NCBI RefSeq assembly: GCF_963662255.1
Contig: NC_085047.1
Location: forward strand, 14,934,347-14,998,346
Reading direction: 5' to 3'
Source of the DNA: Cinclus cinclus
Lineage: Eukaryota > Chordata > Aves > Passeriformes > Cinclidae
Length of the DNA stretch: 64,000 bases
The notes beneath the pieces are model-generated. The model saw only the letters and a list, made by a program, of their open reading frames with translations. It had not been told where the DNA came from and made no database searches. Below, piece after piece: positions 42,737 to 55,495 of the stretch; the first letter of the stretch is position 1; the number at the start of each line of letters is the position of its first letter. Both the position numbers and the translations under genes were made by a program.

Positions 42737-43304
42737 TGTTGTGGTTTAAGCTGGCAGGCAAACTCCAGCATGGCTGCTTGCTCACTCATTCCCTGCACCC
42801 TCCCTCTCCCCTGGGAATGGGGGAGAGAACTGGGAGGGGCAAAGTACATCAGAAATAAAGACAGCCTAACAGGATAGAAATGGAAGTGAGAAGAAAGACT
42901 ACTACTAGTAGTAGTACTACTACTGAGAACAAAAAAAAATCACTAGTAATATTATTGTAGTACAGTAGTAGTATATTGTACTACAAAAGAAGCTTGTACT
43001 GACCACCCACTGACTGATGCCCAGACAGCTCTTGAGCAGAGTTCATGGCCAGCTTTCCCCCTGGTTCATATACTGAGCACACCACGATATGGTATAGAAT
43101 ATCCCTTTGGTCACTGGGGTCTGCTGCCTTTGCCATTTCTGCCCAGTTCCTCACTGGTGGCGTGAGAAGCAGAAAACTCCTTGACTGATTGCAAATACTG
43201 CTCAGCAACGACTAAACCATCAGTGTGTTATCAACATTATTCTCACCCTAATTCCTGAACACATCACTGTGCTAGCTAATTCTGCCCCTGCTGAAACCAG
43301 AACA
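42737..43304 (+). mobile_element. Solo ERV LTR of a second family
   Basis: It opens TGTTGTGGTTTAAGCTGGCA and passes through the 'tccctctcccctgggaatgggggagagaactggg' block and 'cataatgg'-type variants to 'catatactgagcacaccacgatatggtatagaatatccctttggtcac', 'actgctcagcaacgactaaaccatcagtgtgttatcaacattattctc', and an end like CTGAAACCAGAACA. I recognise this as a widespread bird ERV LTR. At 42899-42986, where related copies usually have an AT-rich triplet repeat, this one has ACT/AGT triplets. No clear target duplication flanks it. Confidence 0.8.
42899..42986. repeat. Mixed ACT/AGT triplet repeat within LTR
   Basis: Runs of ACT on one side and AGT on the other ('actactactagtagtagtactactact' and 'agtagtagtatattgtactac') make several short self-complementary stretches that could fold as hairpins. 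Confidence 0.85.
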
Positions 43305-46300
43305 GGGCACCATTACCATCATGCTGGAACAGACTGATCTGATCACTTCCAGGAAGGAACAGAGTCCTTATCTGCTTGCAGAAGTAGCACCAAGTGAGGT
43401 GTGAAATAAGATGCCAAATAGATGCATGGCAGAGCTGGTTAAGAGCTGGGAAGTGGACACAAACAAAAGTGGCTTGGATAGCAGATGCTGACAGGAAGAA
43501 GAGAAGGTGCTCAGAGGAAAAGGCAGATGCCAAGGTAAGAAGAGGATTACTCAGTAGGAAAGGAGAGGTGAAGAAACATCATGGCCTGGGAGACTTGAGT
43601 GGAATAGTGATGGTCAAGACGGCAGCATCTGGTGAGCCAAAGGATAGAGCAAGGCTGGAAAGTCTCGAGCAAGTGGCTCTTTAAGAAGAGCCAGACAGGG
43701 GCAGCACCCTCAGAGATAAAAGAATACAGAAGAGAAGAAGCAGGTTAGAAGGGAAAGGATTAACTAGTCTGATGGCAATCACTCTCTGATGTGGCAGAGG
43801 AAGCCATATAAGCATGACAATGTCTATCTCAGTCCATAAAACCATTTTGCTCAAATGGTCAAAAACAGGTCAGCACTGCATCACAAAAGGACGTAAGGTG
43901 TATACACAAGAACACGCAGCAGTACTTCCCCAAGACCCTGTTTAACCACAGCTTCTACAGACACAAGACTGGGGTCACTAACACCTTATGACACCCCAGT
44001 ACCTTTCACTGAACTGTTGGGTTTTGAAACTTTGTAGGCTCTCAGCATTCCAAATACACTGTGGCAGATGGATGAGGAGCTCACACACACATTGTGCAAC
44101 AAAATTTGTAAGAATTCAATTACTTACATTTTCTTGAAACCTAAAGCCTGCTAGTTTTATTTGACAATCTGAGTTCTTCTCATAAAATACAGGGTGAATG
44201 ACCATTCCTCATCCATCCTCTCCAAGTTACTCATGACTTTGCCAAATGCTGTCAGATCTTCCAGTCATCTTCTTTCTATACTGGAAAGATCTAATTTACT
44301 GTGTCATTTCTTTTATGCAAGCCATGTCATACTTCAAGCACTCCCCATCACTCTTAACTCTTCAGTTTTCACTCTGCACTTTCTGAGGAAAACCAGAACT
44401 ACACACAGCGCTCACAAATACAAGAAAGTCCATAGCTGACCCAATGGTGCAGTTATGTTCTATGCCTTGTTCCCCATTCCTTTCCTAATAATCCCTAAGA
44501 CTGTTGGGTTTTGGCACTAATGAATTTACATTTTCACAGAACTATTAATTCCCAAGGTCATAATCCTGAGAAGTTTGAAGCTACTCACAGTATCATCATA
44601 TACACTAAGATCATTGCACTTTGGGTTTCTCCAATGAACACTGCCTTTACTACATTAATTTTTGCTTCCATTTTACATCCAGTCACTTAGTATCAAAGAA
44701 AGACCCTTCTAAAATTCCTCACATTTTGCCTTTATTAACTTTACCTTGAAAAAAAAACCTAAAAAAAGGATCAATCAGCTCTGTGTCACTACAAAGATTT
44801 TCAGATAAAAAACTTCCTGGTCTGTCTGTTCCAAAAACTGGATGTGTACAATGAACAAGACATGAAGCTTACACAGCAGGTTCATGTATCACTCACAGGT
44901 TGTGTGTGTGTGAAAGTATCCATCTATCAAAACTACAGGTACATGCTTCATAAAAACTCCTTGGGTACATAAACTCATACACACATTGAGACTGTTTCAA
45001 GTATTTTACATTTTAGAGCCCAACTACCAATAGTTATTTATGGTTTTGAAGCATCTCTCCAGCTTTTCTCCAGCTTCCAACTACAAATTCAGGATGACAC
45101 CCCTCTCCCTTATGACATTTATGATATGAAGCCTATGATCTCTGAAGTGTTTGTTAAGATTAGAGAAACTTCTGGGAGGAAAATTTGTTTTGTCTTCGGG
45201 CAGGATCTGAGTGGAGAACAGTAACTTGGGTGTGGGAGAGGCTGGACCAGGAAAGAAAACAGAATAGCTCACTCAAGCACTCACAGTGGAACAGGGCAGG
45301 CAGACAGAGCAGCCCCACAATCACAGCCTCCCTGCAACTGACCATCACCACGAACTGCTACATTATGCTTTCAGCTAGGATCTGACTAACCCAACAGCTG
45401 AACCAATGATTGACTTGAGTGAAGAGGTAGAAGCCTCCAGAAACAGAGCTGCGACTGCCTGAGGAAGTTTTTATGCTGTTGGTGGGTGATCTCATTCAGG
45501 ACTTCTCTCCCTGCTCCATACCTCTTAGTAGAGCTGAAGGTATTTTGTCCCCTGAAACATACCAAAGGCCACTTCAAATGGTTTATACAGTCCTGCTTTG
45601 AGAACAAAATACTTGAAAAGACACAGTTATAAACTATGAGGCAACAGACCCTCTTAGAATTATAATAAACCTATACATTTGTTATTGTTTATATGAATGA
45701 TCAGTAACTCCTCTGCCTCCTGTCAGATAGTGTTGCTGGAAAAACTAGACATGCTGTAGTTGTGTAGGCTGAAACTAAGACAATTTTTTTTATTTTAGGA
45801 ACAGCGTGGTGCGAGACTTGTCTGCATCACTCACATGGCTGACTGAAGACTGAGGCAAGCTGGAAGTGAATAACTGAACTAACAGTGACAGGAAAACTGC
45901 GACAATTATTTAATGTCATTCTGTTAATTAGGGACTGCATGGAAAAGCCAGTGGAGGGTGTTTCCAATTACCCAGAAGAGAAGCTCTGCCACTGCAAGAG
46001 AAATAGGTGCAATGTGACTTTAGAGGAGGTAAAAACAGCAAGTTTTGCCATGTACAGAAATATAGAGGCACTTCACATTCTTGTATTAAAAAATTCCACC
46101 ATTAAAACAGCAAGTAATTTTAGAAGAACTACTACTAGAAGAACCGCCAATTACATATATCTACTTAAATTATTCATTCGAGGCATAACCTTGGTGTTTT
46201 CATAGATATAATTGGCTAGACATGCATATCAAAATTTGAGGGTGCATTTTCTTCTGATATCAGGTTGGAGGTTAGGAGTTTCCCCATCCCCCCCCGGATT

Positions 46301-47060
46301 TTTGTCCCTAAGAGACTATAAAGGCCAAAGACCGGTACTTAAGACACAAAAGATGTGGAGGAAGGAGAAGGGTGCAGCTGGGGCCGCTCTCTTAGCTGGC
46401 AGAGGTTTTGTCTTTGGAAGGGCAGAGATACCTCAAAATTTTGGCTGTGGGTTCAGGTACTGGGCTCAAGCTCCTCACTCTCTTTTGCTCTTGGGATCAG
46501 AAGGGAACAGTGGAGTCACTGCCACCACTGGGGAGAATTCGCTGCCAGTGACGAGTCCAGCCCTTTACTGTTTCTTCTTTTCTGCGGGTGAGCCTTTGCT
46601 GGTAAGAGCTACCACCGAACTGGGACCTTGTAAACACCTGATCTCACTGGGAAGGACCCTCAGCATCTACTTGGGTGTCTCAGCGACAGAAACCAGGACC
46701 CTGAATCCCCTCTCCTTCCCACAGGATGCCTCTCCTGGCTGCTTTGCAGAAACCTAGCTGGTGCTGCCCAGCCCCACTGTTTTCTGCCACCACCTAAGGC
46801 TTTTTTGCAACACTTTAACTCAACATAGGGTTCCCAACAGGAACCCAACTCTCCTGCCAGGGCTGCTGAGTTTCAGCTACATTTAGTTTGTCACCCTGGC
46901 TGTGCCCCCCTCTGCAGTTCCAGCCACCACTCCAAGGTTCCTGCTACAGCCCATTTTGCCATCCAGAAGGGCACCGGGATCAGCTTCCTGACGTTAGTTT
47001 GTAAAAGAAGGCCCTTTCCTATCCCCCCGCCATCCTCCCCGCCATCACCACACGGAGGGA

Positions 47061-47216
47061 CGGCTGAGTGCGCCACAGCGCCCCCTGCAGGAGCGGGGGA
47101 ATCATCGCACCTGCCCTGCCCGGCCGGGAGCCACCAGCGCCCCTGCTGGCTGTGCCTGGAACTGCACCCAGGGGAAAGGGCCTGACAGCCCGGAGGAGGC
47201 TGTGCTTGGGATCCTG
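47061..47216 (-). repeat. 156-bp LTR core, identical inverted copy of 25926-26081
   Basis: The reverse complement matches 25926-26081 at all 156 positions. The pair forms a perfect inverted repeat with about 21 kb between the arms, both within APP intron 3. Confidence 0.93.
47078..47091 (-). promoter_or_regulatory. CTCF-like motif in LTR, reverse orientation
   Basis: The same 14-bp string as at 26051-26064 and 40524-40537, but on the minus strand because this LTR is inverted. It faces the other two motifs. Confidence 0.4.
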
Positions 47217-50200
47217 GTGTTTGTTTGTTATTGCTGCTCTTGTTTCTTTCTTTGCCTTGCTAAACATATACATATACATATACATATATAGATACAGACA
47301 AATATAGATAAAGAACTACTTTTCTTTTTCCCATATCTTTGCCTGAAATCCTTGTGATTACAAAATCATAACAATTTGGAGGGAAGGGGTTCATATTTTC
47401 CATCCCAGGAAGGTTCCTGTCTTCCTTGGCAGACACCTGCCTTTCAAACCAAGACACGTCAACAAGTAGATAACTTTACAAGCTGCTAGAATAATAAGGC
47501 ATGACAAGTTAATAAATATTTTCAATGACATTTTTGGTAAAAGAAGAGAAAACCCAGTTTTTCACTACATAACCAAACAGCAAAATACACTTCTCATATA
47601 ATCTAATCTACTTGTTTATGAACCAATGACTGCAAGTAATCACATTCTGATTGACAGAGGCTATATACATGAGATTCCAACACATCTGGATCTGTCCAAC
47701 ACTGTGAATGCAGTGCTTAGCAGCATACATTAATAGGGTAATGAGGCAGAGCAACTCATGAACAGGCAGTTCACACAGCACAGTAATCTCCTGTAATTCC
47801 CCCTTTGCCACACCTTGCCATATCCTGTCTGCCACGCCCACATAATGATCCACAAACACCCATATAACTGAGCTTCTCCTCTCTATCCAAGGTTCAAGAT
47901 GTACTTCACCAACAGAAAATGAAACATCATCTATTCAGAAATGCATAGCCACACATTTATCTAACATATTCAAAGAATCTCATCTCTGGGATAAGGATGG
48001 CTGCTCGCACAACCAGCAAGGAACACAGAGTGAATTACTTCATTTCACTGGCCGCATTGCACAAATTCACCAGCTGCTTTTCCTCAGGCAAGCAGTGAAG
48101 AGAGGAGAAGTGCAAACTAGAAATGCTTATTGCCCACACTGCCTTAACAGTGGCAGAAATCCTGCCCTCCTGCTGTGGCCACCAGCAGAGTTCCCACCAA
48201 CACTTACACAGCCAGGCTGGGAGCCATGGCATTTTCCCAAAAACAGTTTCTGTAAAGCAAACAAGAAATCATTGGTTTCTTGGCAATGTCTGTTGTAACC
48301 CTGCAAGCTGTGCCACCCAGCAAGTGGTGCAGGCATGAGGGTGGCACACACACCTGAGACCAGGAGAAGGGAGCTCTGCAGATCTTCACTCTTTCACCAG
48401 CACACCTCACAACCCCTCATCTTTGCTGTGCACCCAAATACATTTGTGGCTCTATGTTAAGCACCACAGTCCTCACTAAAACAACATAATTTAAGTCTTT
48501 AAGATTTAGATCCAATTAGAACATTTCTAGGGAATATTTCTATATTATAGAATATTAATTATATTTCTATATTTCTGTGGTCAATGCAAAGACACATGGC
48601 CAACTCAAATAAGGGGCTTTCCTTTTGCTTTGTTTAAACTACTGTTTCAATGCTTTAGTTGCATTCTCTTAAGAAAATATGAAGCTGTGTAATCTAGTAA
48701 ATCTGATGGATGTTACTGAAGTATACATCTACAAATAATTGCTGTAACTACTGCCCTGCACAAGTCTCAAAGAGAAAAACCTGGAGCAGACAAGGGCTGT
48801 AGTGAAATGGGATCCACACATTTAAAAGCCTTGGCTGAAGATGATGATACAAACAGACTGTAAAGATTCTCTGGCCTAAAAGCAGACAGATTTCTGTAAC
48901 TCACTGTTTCTCAACTGTGAAAAATAATGTCAAGATGGAAGAAATTACTGAGCTGACTCAAGATACTTGAAGTGATCCTCAGAGCAATGCAAAATTAAGA
49001 CTCAACCCTGCAATCAGCTGCCCACTGACAAACTTTCTGTTGGTAACTTAATTCTTACCAGATGGATTTAACAGTGGTCTAGGGTAAGTGTCTATTTGCA
49101 CTAAAATTACAGAAGAATGGGCACTGGCAATACCCAACTTCTGGCAATGTCCACTAACAGCTACCGCACTAATAACAGTTGAAGCACACACAGAGCTGAC
49201 AGGCAAGATGCAACTTTCTAAAAAATTATCTTTCAATACTGAAGAACTACTAGGAGCAGAGAAAAAAAAAAGTAAAAGTTCTCTGGACTCCTTAGTTCTG
49301 CACAAAAACATTATTATGGAAAAAGTATTCCAAGATAGACATAGTACACAACAAGCAGAGGGCCAGTGGACGGAGAAATTACAGATTATGGCCACTGTCA
49401 TCATTTTTCCTCCAGAGGAAGTAGTTATTTGGCCACCTATGCCCCAGCAGACCCTTGGGAACATCAGGATCTAAGGTTTATTCTATCAAGGTCAAAAGAT
49501 GAATGTCAGCATACGAAAAGGATAACAAACACGTCTCAGACACAACTACATAAGCCTCAATTACAAGGAGATCAGAAAAAAATAGCATATGCAGGGATTT
49601 CAAAGTAAAAATTAATGGTTAAGGGCTAATGGGAATGAAGTGCTCAAACATCTTTAAAATGTTTGCGTCCAAATTTTGCTACCTAAAATAGCAACCATAC
49701 AACTTGCAATGACTTTTCTTTCAAAACTGCAACTCGGAGAAGGCACCTTAAAAGTCCGAGTCCAGCTCCTTACTCCCACAAGGAACTGCATATAGTCCCG
49801 TCCACAAATTTATGAACTTCCTTCTACATGATTAGACTTCTTACTCCTTTACCAGATAACTGTTGGACCTCCTTATGCTTGTAGATACTTTATTATAATT
49901 GCAGATTACATATATTCATAGACTATTTATATTCATTTGCTCTTGTGATGACATTGTCTTTTACCTTAAATTACGTTGTAAGACCTCCAGGACAATAACC
50001 ACATCTACATAAGGATAGAGAGTCCTGAGCCTAAGAGTTCCCTTTTCTTAATTCAGAGCTTTGCTTGTGGTGACAATAAAACAAATAATAAAAATTAGTT
50101 TCTATAGTTCCATGAGGCTGATGTTCTTCCACCATATCTCTAATCTGTTCAAATATATCATGATGCATTCTAGGTGAGACTGCAGCTCTGCCTCATCTCT

Positions 50201-51429
50201 AACAAGTTGCTTAGCTGGCTTTACACATTTATTAACACTACAAGCTGATATTTCTATCCTGACTATAAAAAACTAAAGAGAACACAGAAACAAATGGGTA
50301 AAAGAGCATGTCCCTTTTAGTATTAAAGGTTGTGGTGGAACCGACCAACTCAACTCATGCAGAAGTCCGGAAAAACACAAAAACCAGCACGTTCCTTCTC
50401 ACAGTCAGAATCTGTAATTCCTTGAGGTAGGTTCTTCTCCTCACCAAAAGTCTTGCATTTGGATTCTCCTTGAGGATTTTTGCTCAGCATAAACTAGTCC
50501 TGCAGAGCCTCAGTAGCATCAACAGTGATATACTGCAGGTTTAGAAACACCTGTTTTATATTTGTACAAACAAACATCAGATCTTTACCAAACAAAAACA
50601 AATTCCCTAATACTTAGCGCAGATTTTATACACCTGCTGTTTTGGCACTTTTGACCACACTGGTAGCATTTCTGTTAGTTACGCTTCAGTCCCAGCTTCA
50701 CTAAGGGCAGATTGTGTTTTACCTGCTCTACACAAATGAACAAAAATTCTAGAAATATTGCATATTTTTAACAAATTTATTCCATCATTTGTTTCATGAA
50801 ATAACTGGTCTGAGTAGGTTTCCATGCCTTTTAGCTGTCCTGGCTTACTAGAAAACCAAGTTCCAATTCTGAACTCCAGCATTTATCACAATTCAAATGG
50901 CAGTGGTAAAGCAACATACTTAAATATGGAATAATATCAAGAAAATGTTGTGCCTAGAATGTTAATGAAAACGGCAAATTAACAATTCCATTTTCCAATG
51001 CAGACAAAAGTAAAGGTTAATAAAAAAATGAGGGCCCAAACCTTCCTTTTAATTGATTCAAAGCACCAAGGACACAGGAGAGAATAGCAAGCAACTGCTA
51101 CAAAAGTAAAGTTGCAGGGTGAAATGGGGGAATTTATAAAGTACCTTTTGTTTTGTTTCAACAAATACAGATTCTCATAGTCTTTCACGGTAGGAGTCCA
51201 AACACTAGATATTCAAAAATTAATGTGAAAAAAGAGGGGTTTATTTAGGGAAGAGAAAAAGTGCTTTCCAGGTTATGCAGTTTCAAAGGACTGAACAACC
51301 GGACAAAACTCCCTTCAGAAAAGACAACAATACTGAGGTGTAGAAAACATTATGTACATTCTCTACTTTTTCCATGAAGAGACTGAAGAAAATAGAGCAG
51401 GAAAAGCAGACTAAAATTGAGTCACTCAC

Positions 51430-51559
51430 CCAGACATCTGTAGGGAACCACAATATGCGGGTGACCATTGCACTGCTTCCATCCCCTCTTGCACCAGTTC
51501 TGTATTGTAACTGGCTGGTTGGCTTCAACAACATTGGTGATTTGCAATTCAGGGTACAC
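51430..51559 (-). CDS. APP: APP exon 3: heparin-binding half of the growth-factor-like domain (partial CDS)
   Basis: The exon is 130 bp, identical in length to human exon 3. It opens after TTAATGCTAG, reads [20 protein letters not shown], then [15 protein letters not shown] and IVVPYRCL, and ends CTGG|GTGAGT on the first base of a codon completed by exon 4. It covers residues 76-118 (human numbering) and carries the disulfide-closed basic loop Cys98-Cys105, the main heparin-binding surface of E1. Two basic residues of the human site are replaced: Arg102 by Trp (TGG, 51479-51481) and Lys106 by Asn (AAT, 51467-51469); Thr107 is Gly. The reading frame and cysteines are intact. Confidence 0.97.
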
Positions 51560-54500
51560 CTAGCATTAAAAGTATAGAAAAAGACAAATGTTATCACAAG
51601 TATGTACTCCGGGTCACTGTAATACATGTTTGCAACAGCACAATATTCATCTTCCCTCTCTTCTCCCTCTTCTGCTGTGTAAAATATCTACATCATGGTT
51701 TGACTGTGTGCACACATCTGGAAAGCTGGTGTGTCAGTTCATCAGTAAAAACATGCAGCTGCCAGTTCAGAAAAATTATGGTGGTAAGAGCTTAGTCAAA
51801 ATTATAACTTGGCTAGTTATATTTGACTAAGGTAAAAATCAGCTAATCATGGTTAAATACCTTCTCCTCCATGTCTAGGCTACTGCAAACTTCCATACAC
51901 AGGGTATATTCTCTGTACAACTAAACTTAATAGCATGATTTTTTGTTCATCTCCACCATTTTAACAAACATCATAATTTTTGCCTGCTGTATTGTGCCTA
52001 GTACTAAAAGTCTCTTGAAACTCATATTTAGGTTTACATTACCAATTTCTAAATTGCTGAGATCAAAATTCTATCTGCTTTAATACTGCAATACACTTCT
52101 ACACCCACAACCATCACACCAGCCAACTTGCTGATTAATTTACTGGCAAGCCACAACTTTGGTTTTTTATCCCCCTCAGTCCCTTTATCCCACCTCCTTT
52201 TTCTATGCTAACACAGCCTATAGCTCTTGCTTTACATTTTTCAAATTAGCAATCTACCACCCCTATCATGAAGCTCAAAAGGTACTAATTCTCCTTTGTT
52301 GTTCTTCAAGCAATCCTTATGAATTTCCAGCTGTGTGTGATCCAAGGATTAAGTGCTCTGAAAACTACTGTCTACTCATATCTACCAATGCAAAAGAAAA
52401 ACAGAAATAGGAACAAGTCTGAAGTAACTGGAGATGGTCCAAAACCATCCCGCAGAGAAGTAACATAAACCCAAAAAAAGAAAACTGTGTTAAAATGGGG
52501 TGAATTCTAAGAGTCCAAAACTGATGCTTGGAAAACTAAGAATCTTGACAGTCCCTCCTCGAGTAAAAAGGGCTTGTCTCAACCATGGATCTCCACTGAG
52601 GTCATGGCATCTGAGAGGCAGTGCCTCCTGGCACTCCCCTGACTGAAGGTTTAAAATACAACCATGGCAAAAATGAAGCAAGCAGCTTGAGCTAAAGTCT
52701 TAAACTTTAAAAGACACCAACAAACGACAGTACAGCCTTCTCAGATTTGAGAGCAGTAGTCTTTAAATGAATGTGGCCTGGTCCATGCACATGGGAACAA
52801 CCAGAAAGCAATCAAAGCCTAACTGGAAATAATTGAAAATAATTTCTTACTTTAAGAGACATGAAGGGGCTATTACAATTTTAAAACTGGACTGTATTAA
52901 CAGCTTAATGCACAAAACAACGGCAGATTAAATAACAATGCTACAGAAATGACTACAGAAAGAAACACTGCCTAAACAAGGCACTTTATCTTAAAGAGCT
53001 TGAATATCAACCCCGCCTTCTATTCCAAAACATAATAAATTATTCAGATACTTCTTTCCTTGTACAAATACTTCACAGCATCCGTCAGATATTTGCCAGC
53101 TTCAACAGCACCCTCAGCTCACCACAACTGATGGCTGAGGAAGTACAGAGGCTGAAGGGGTAGCCTGGGATCTTAACCCAGCATACAAGATACAGTGACC
53201 TCAAGAAAGCCAACAGGCAGAACTGAAAAGTGTGAAAGCTTCCTACACTCAGAAAACTGAAGCTTTACTTTCTTTGTCAGCAGGTGGCCAAGGCTGATGG
53301 TCATCATCCACATTACATACAGATGCCCATTTTCACACTGCTTGCAGAAATTAACTCGAGAGCAACTTCTTGCTCCATCAGTGCTTCAAATACTAAACTC
53401 CGCACTGCAACAGCATGTTCAGGGAAAGGTCTTGCACATGCGCATGATCCTTCTAACAGCACTGCCAAAACGGATTAGCAGGAAACTTCACACTTTAACA
53501 TCTCTGTAAATAGCAGTGCAAGGCTCTTTAGCTGCCTCAAGAGCTAACCTGCGTGATGCGAGAGGAAGATTTCATTTTATTTGGGTACTTCCTTTAGCAA
53601 TGTCATGCTGAATTCTTCCAGTTCATACCTCCACAAATGTCACACTCATGTATTTGCAACCCGTGGTTAGGTAATATTGGGTGCTGTCACAAACCATGTG
53701 CTTGATATATCAGTGTCAACTGACATGTTCTCATCAGGGACATTCAGCATTGCCCAGGGTTAAGTGCCACTTGTCATCAGCAGAAGAAATAAATGCCTTA
53801 AATGAAGACAACTAAGGAAATTTCAAAATGGAGACTGGAATGTTTATAAAAGGAAATTAAGACAAAAAATCAAAACCATTTATCTACCAACATGACTGTG
53901 CGGAGAGCTTTAAAGTGAGAGAGAATAGAATTCTGATCCATAAGAAGAAAGATACACTTAGTTGCTTTCCTGAAATGGATTTCTAAAGAATAAGAGCAGG
54001 TTATTACTGTAGGGCCTCGTTGAGAGAACAATATTAGTGGGGAAAAATAAGATCATACATTATTTTTAGTGTTACCCAAAACCATCATTTTAACTGCTGG
54101 TTAGTAAAGTGGACCAATGCTAAGTTGTTAGAAGTATTTGTCAAAAGTGCACAAGGACAAGGAAATACAAAGAAGCCTCTTTTTCTGTTACTGCATCAAT
54201 TACTGAACTCCTAATTTCCACTGACAGCTCACACAAAGCTCAGTTCACCCTTTAGGACAGAAAACAGGCTTTGAATTTCATTATTAATAGGTTAATGACA
54301 GTGTATGTGCCAAGGAGAGTTCCCCTCACTAGAATGCTATAATGTATTTGCTCTGCATTGAAGTGAGACCTAGTTAGTGGCACAGAAAAATGAGCCTTGT
54401 ATTTATTTATAGTGTCCCTAGTGAGTACCATTCCTACAGTGTCAGTGCAAGCAGTGCTAGAAAGCTGCAAGATAACCAAATTTTCAACATTTATTGTAAC

Positions 54501-54920
54501 TTGCTGCAGAGAAGTTCCTTTACTTCACCTTAAACATTGGAGAAAACACAGAGCAATGTAATCTAGAGAACTTAACTGGCAATCAAGAGTTACAGCTACA
54601 TCTTAATTTACTTCTATTTTCATTTACCAAGTCTCCTTATGTACTGACTGCAGAAACAAAAATCAAAAAAGTCACTCAGACTATTCAGAATTTAATATAA
54701 TGTTGCTAAAACTCATGTTTACCACTACCAGCTTTGATGCCGCACAGATTTAGGGCTAAAATGTAGATGTCCTTAATAAAAGAAGGGGAGAAAACGGGAT
54801 GAGAAAGCTTTTGGGTTGAGATAGAGAGACAATCTTTACCAATTACTATCATAGGCAAGAGAGACTCAACTTGGGGAAAATATTTTTAATTCCCAATTAA
54901 AGGAATTAAAATGGGGATGT

Positions 54921-55210
54921 AGTGGGACAAGCACTGATCTCTCTGCCCAGTAGGAACACGAAGCTGAGTCAAGGAAGGTTTAGGTTGGGTATTGGGAAAA
55001 GATTCTTTACTCATATGGCAGTTGGGCACTGGAACAGGCTCCCATGGGGAGTGGTCACAGCACCAAACCTCACAAGAGTTCAAAAAGTGTTAGGACAATG
55101 CTCTCAGACATGTGGTGGCATTGTTGGGGCTGTTTTGTGCAGGGCCAAGAGCTGGACTTTGCTGATCCCTGTGGGTCCCTTCCAACTCAGGATAATCTAT
55201 GATTCTATGA
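54921..55210 (+). mobile_element. CR1 LINE, 3' end fragment
   Basis: It contains the CR1 blocks 'gaagctgagtcaaggaagg', 'tttaggttgggtattgggaaaagattcttta', 'ggcactggaacaggctccc', 'ttgttggggctgttttgtgcagggcc' and 'cttccaactcaggataatc', and ends in a TATGATTCTATGA tail. It is the same subfamily as the copy at 37171-37412. Confidence 0.93.
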
Positions 55211-55495
55211 AATGGCATTTGCATCTGGTCTACATACGAAGGTGTTGATGATACCACTAGCTGGATATGCGTTACCCAAGTGGAGATCAGAAACTGTTCT
55301 GAAAAAAAATCTGAGAAAACCACAGGGTCTACGGCAGAGGACAGCACTAAAACAAAGAAGCAGCCAAGCCACCTCCACCACAGCTGCCTCTCCTGCTGGT
55401 GTAAGGAAGAACAGCCAGGAGGCCTCTCAGAATGGTTGGTGCAGATGAGAACATCCCCAAACGTCTCCTCTAGCCATCTTTGAGGATTGATCCCT

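Larger units (their letters stand above)
46266..47456 (-). mobile_element. ERVL-type LTR, reverse orientation
   Basis: On the minus strand it opens TGTCTTGGTTTGAAAGGCAG at 47456 and ends CTCCTAACCTCCA at 46266, a full-length 1.19-kb LTR of the family at 25700. It keeps the 156-bp core (47061-47216), a short TATACA repeat (about 47266-47310) and the 'cttaagtaccgg...tctcttagggac' 3' region. The flanks (CAGGT and CGTCA) do not match, so the target duplication is lost or an end has been rearranged. A 181-codon open frame runs antisense through it but resembles nothing retroviral. Confidence 0.85.

Noticed and set aside
46212..46757. 181-codon open frame through the reverse LTR
   Set aside because: It is antisense to the LTR and shows no gag, pol or env features; LTRs do not normally encode proteins.
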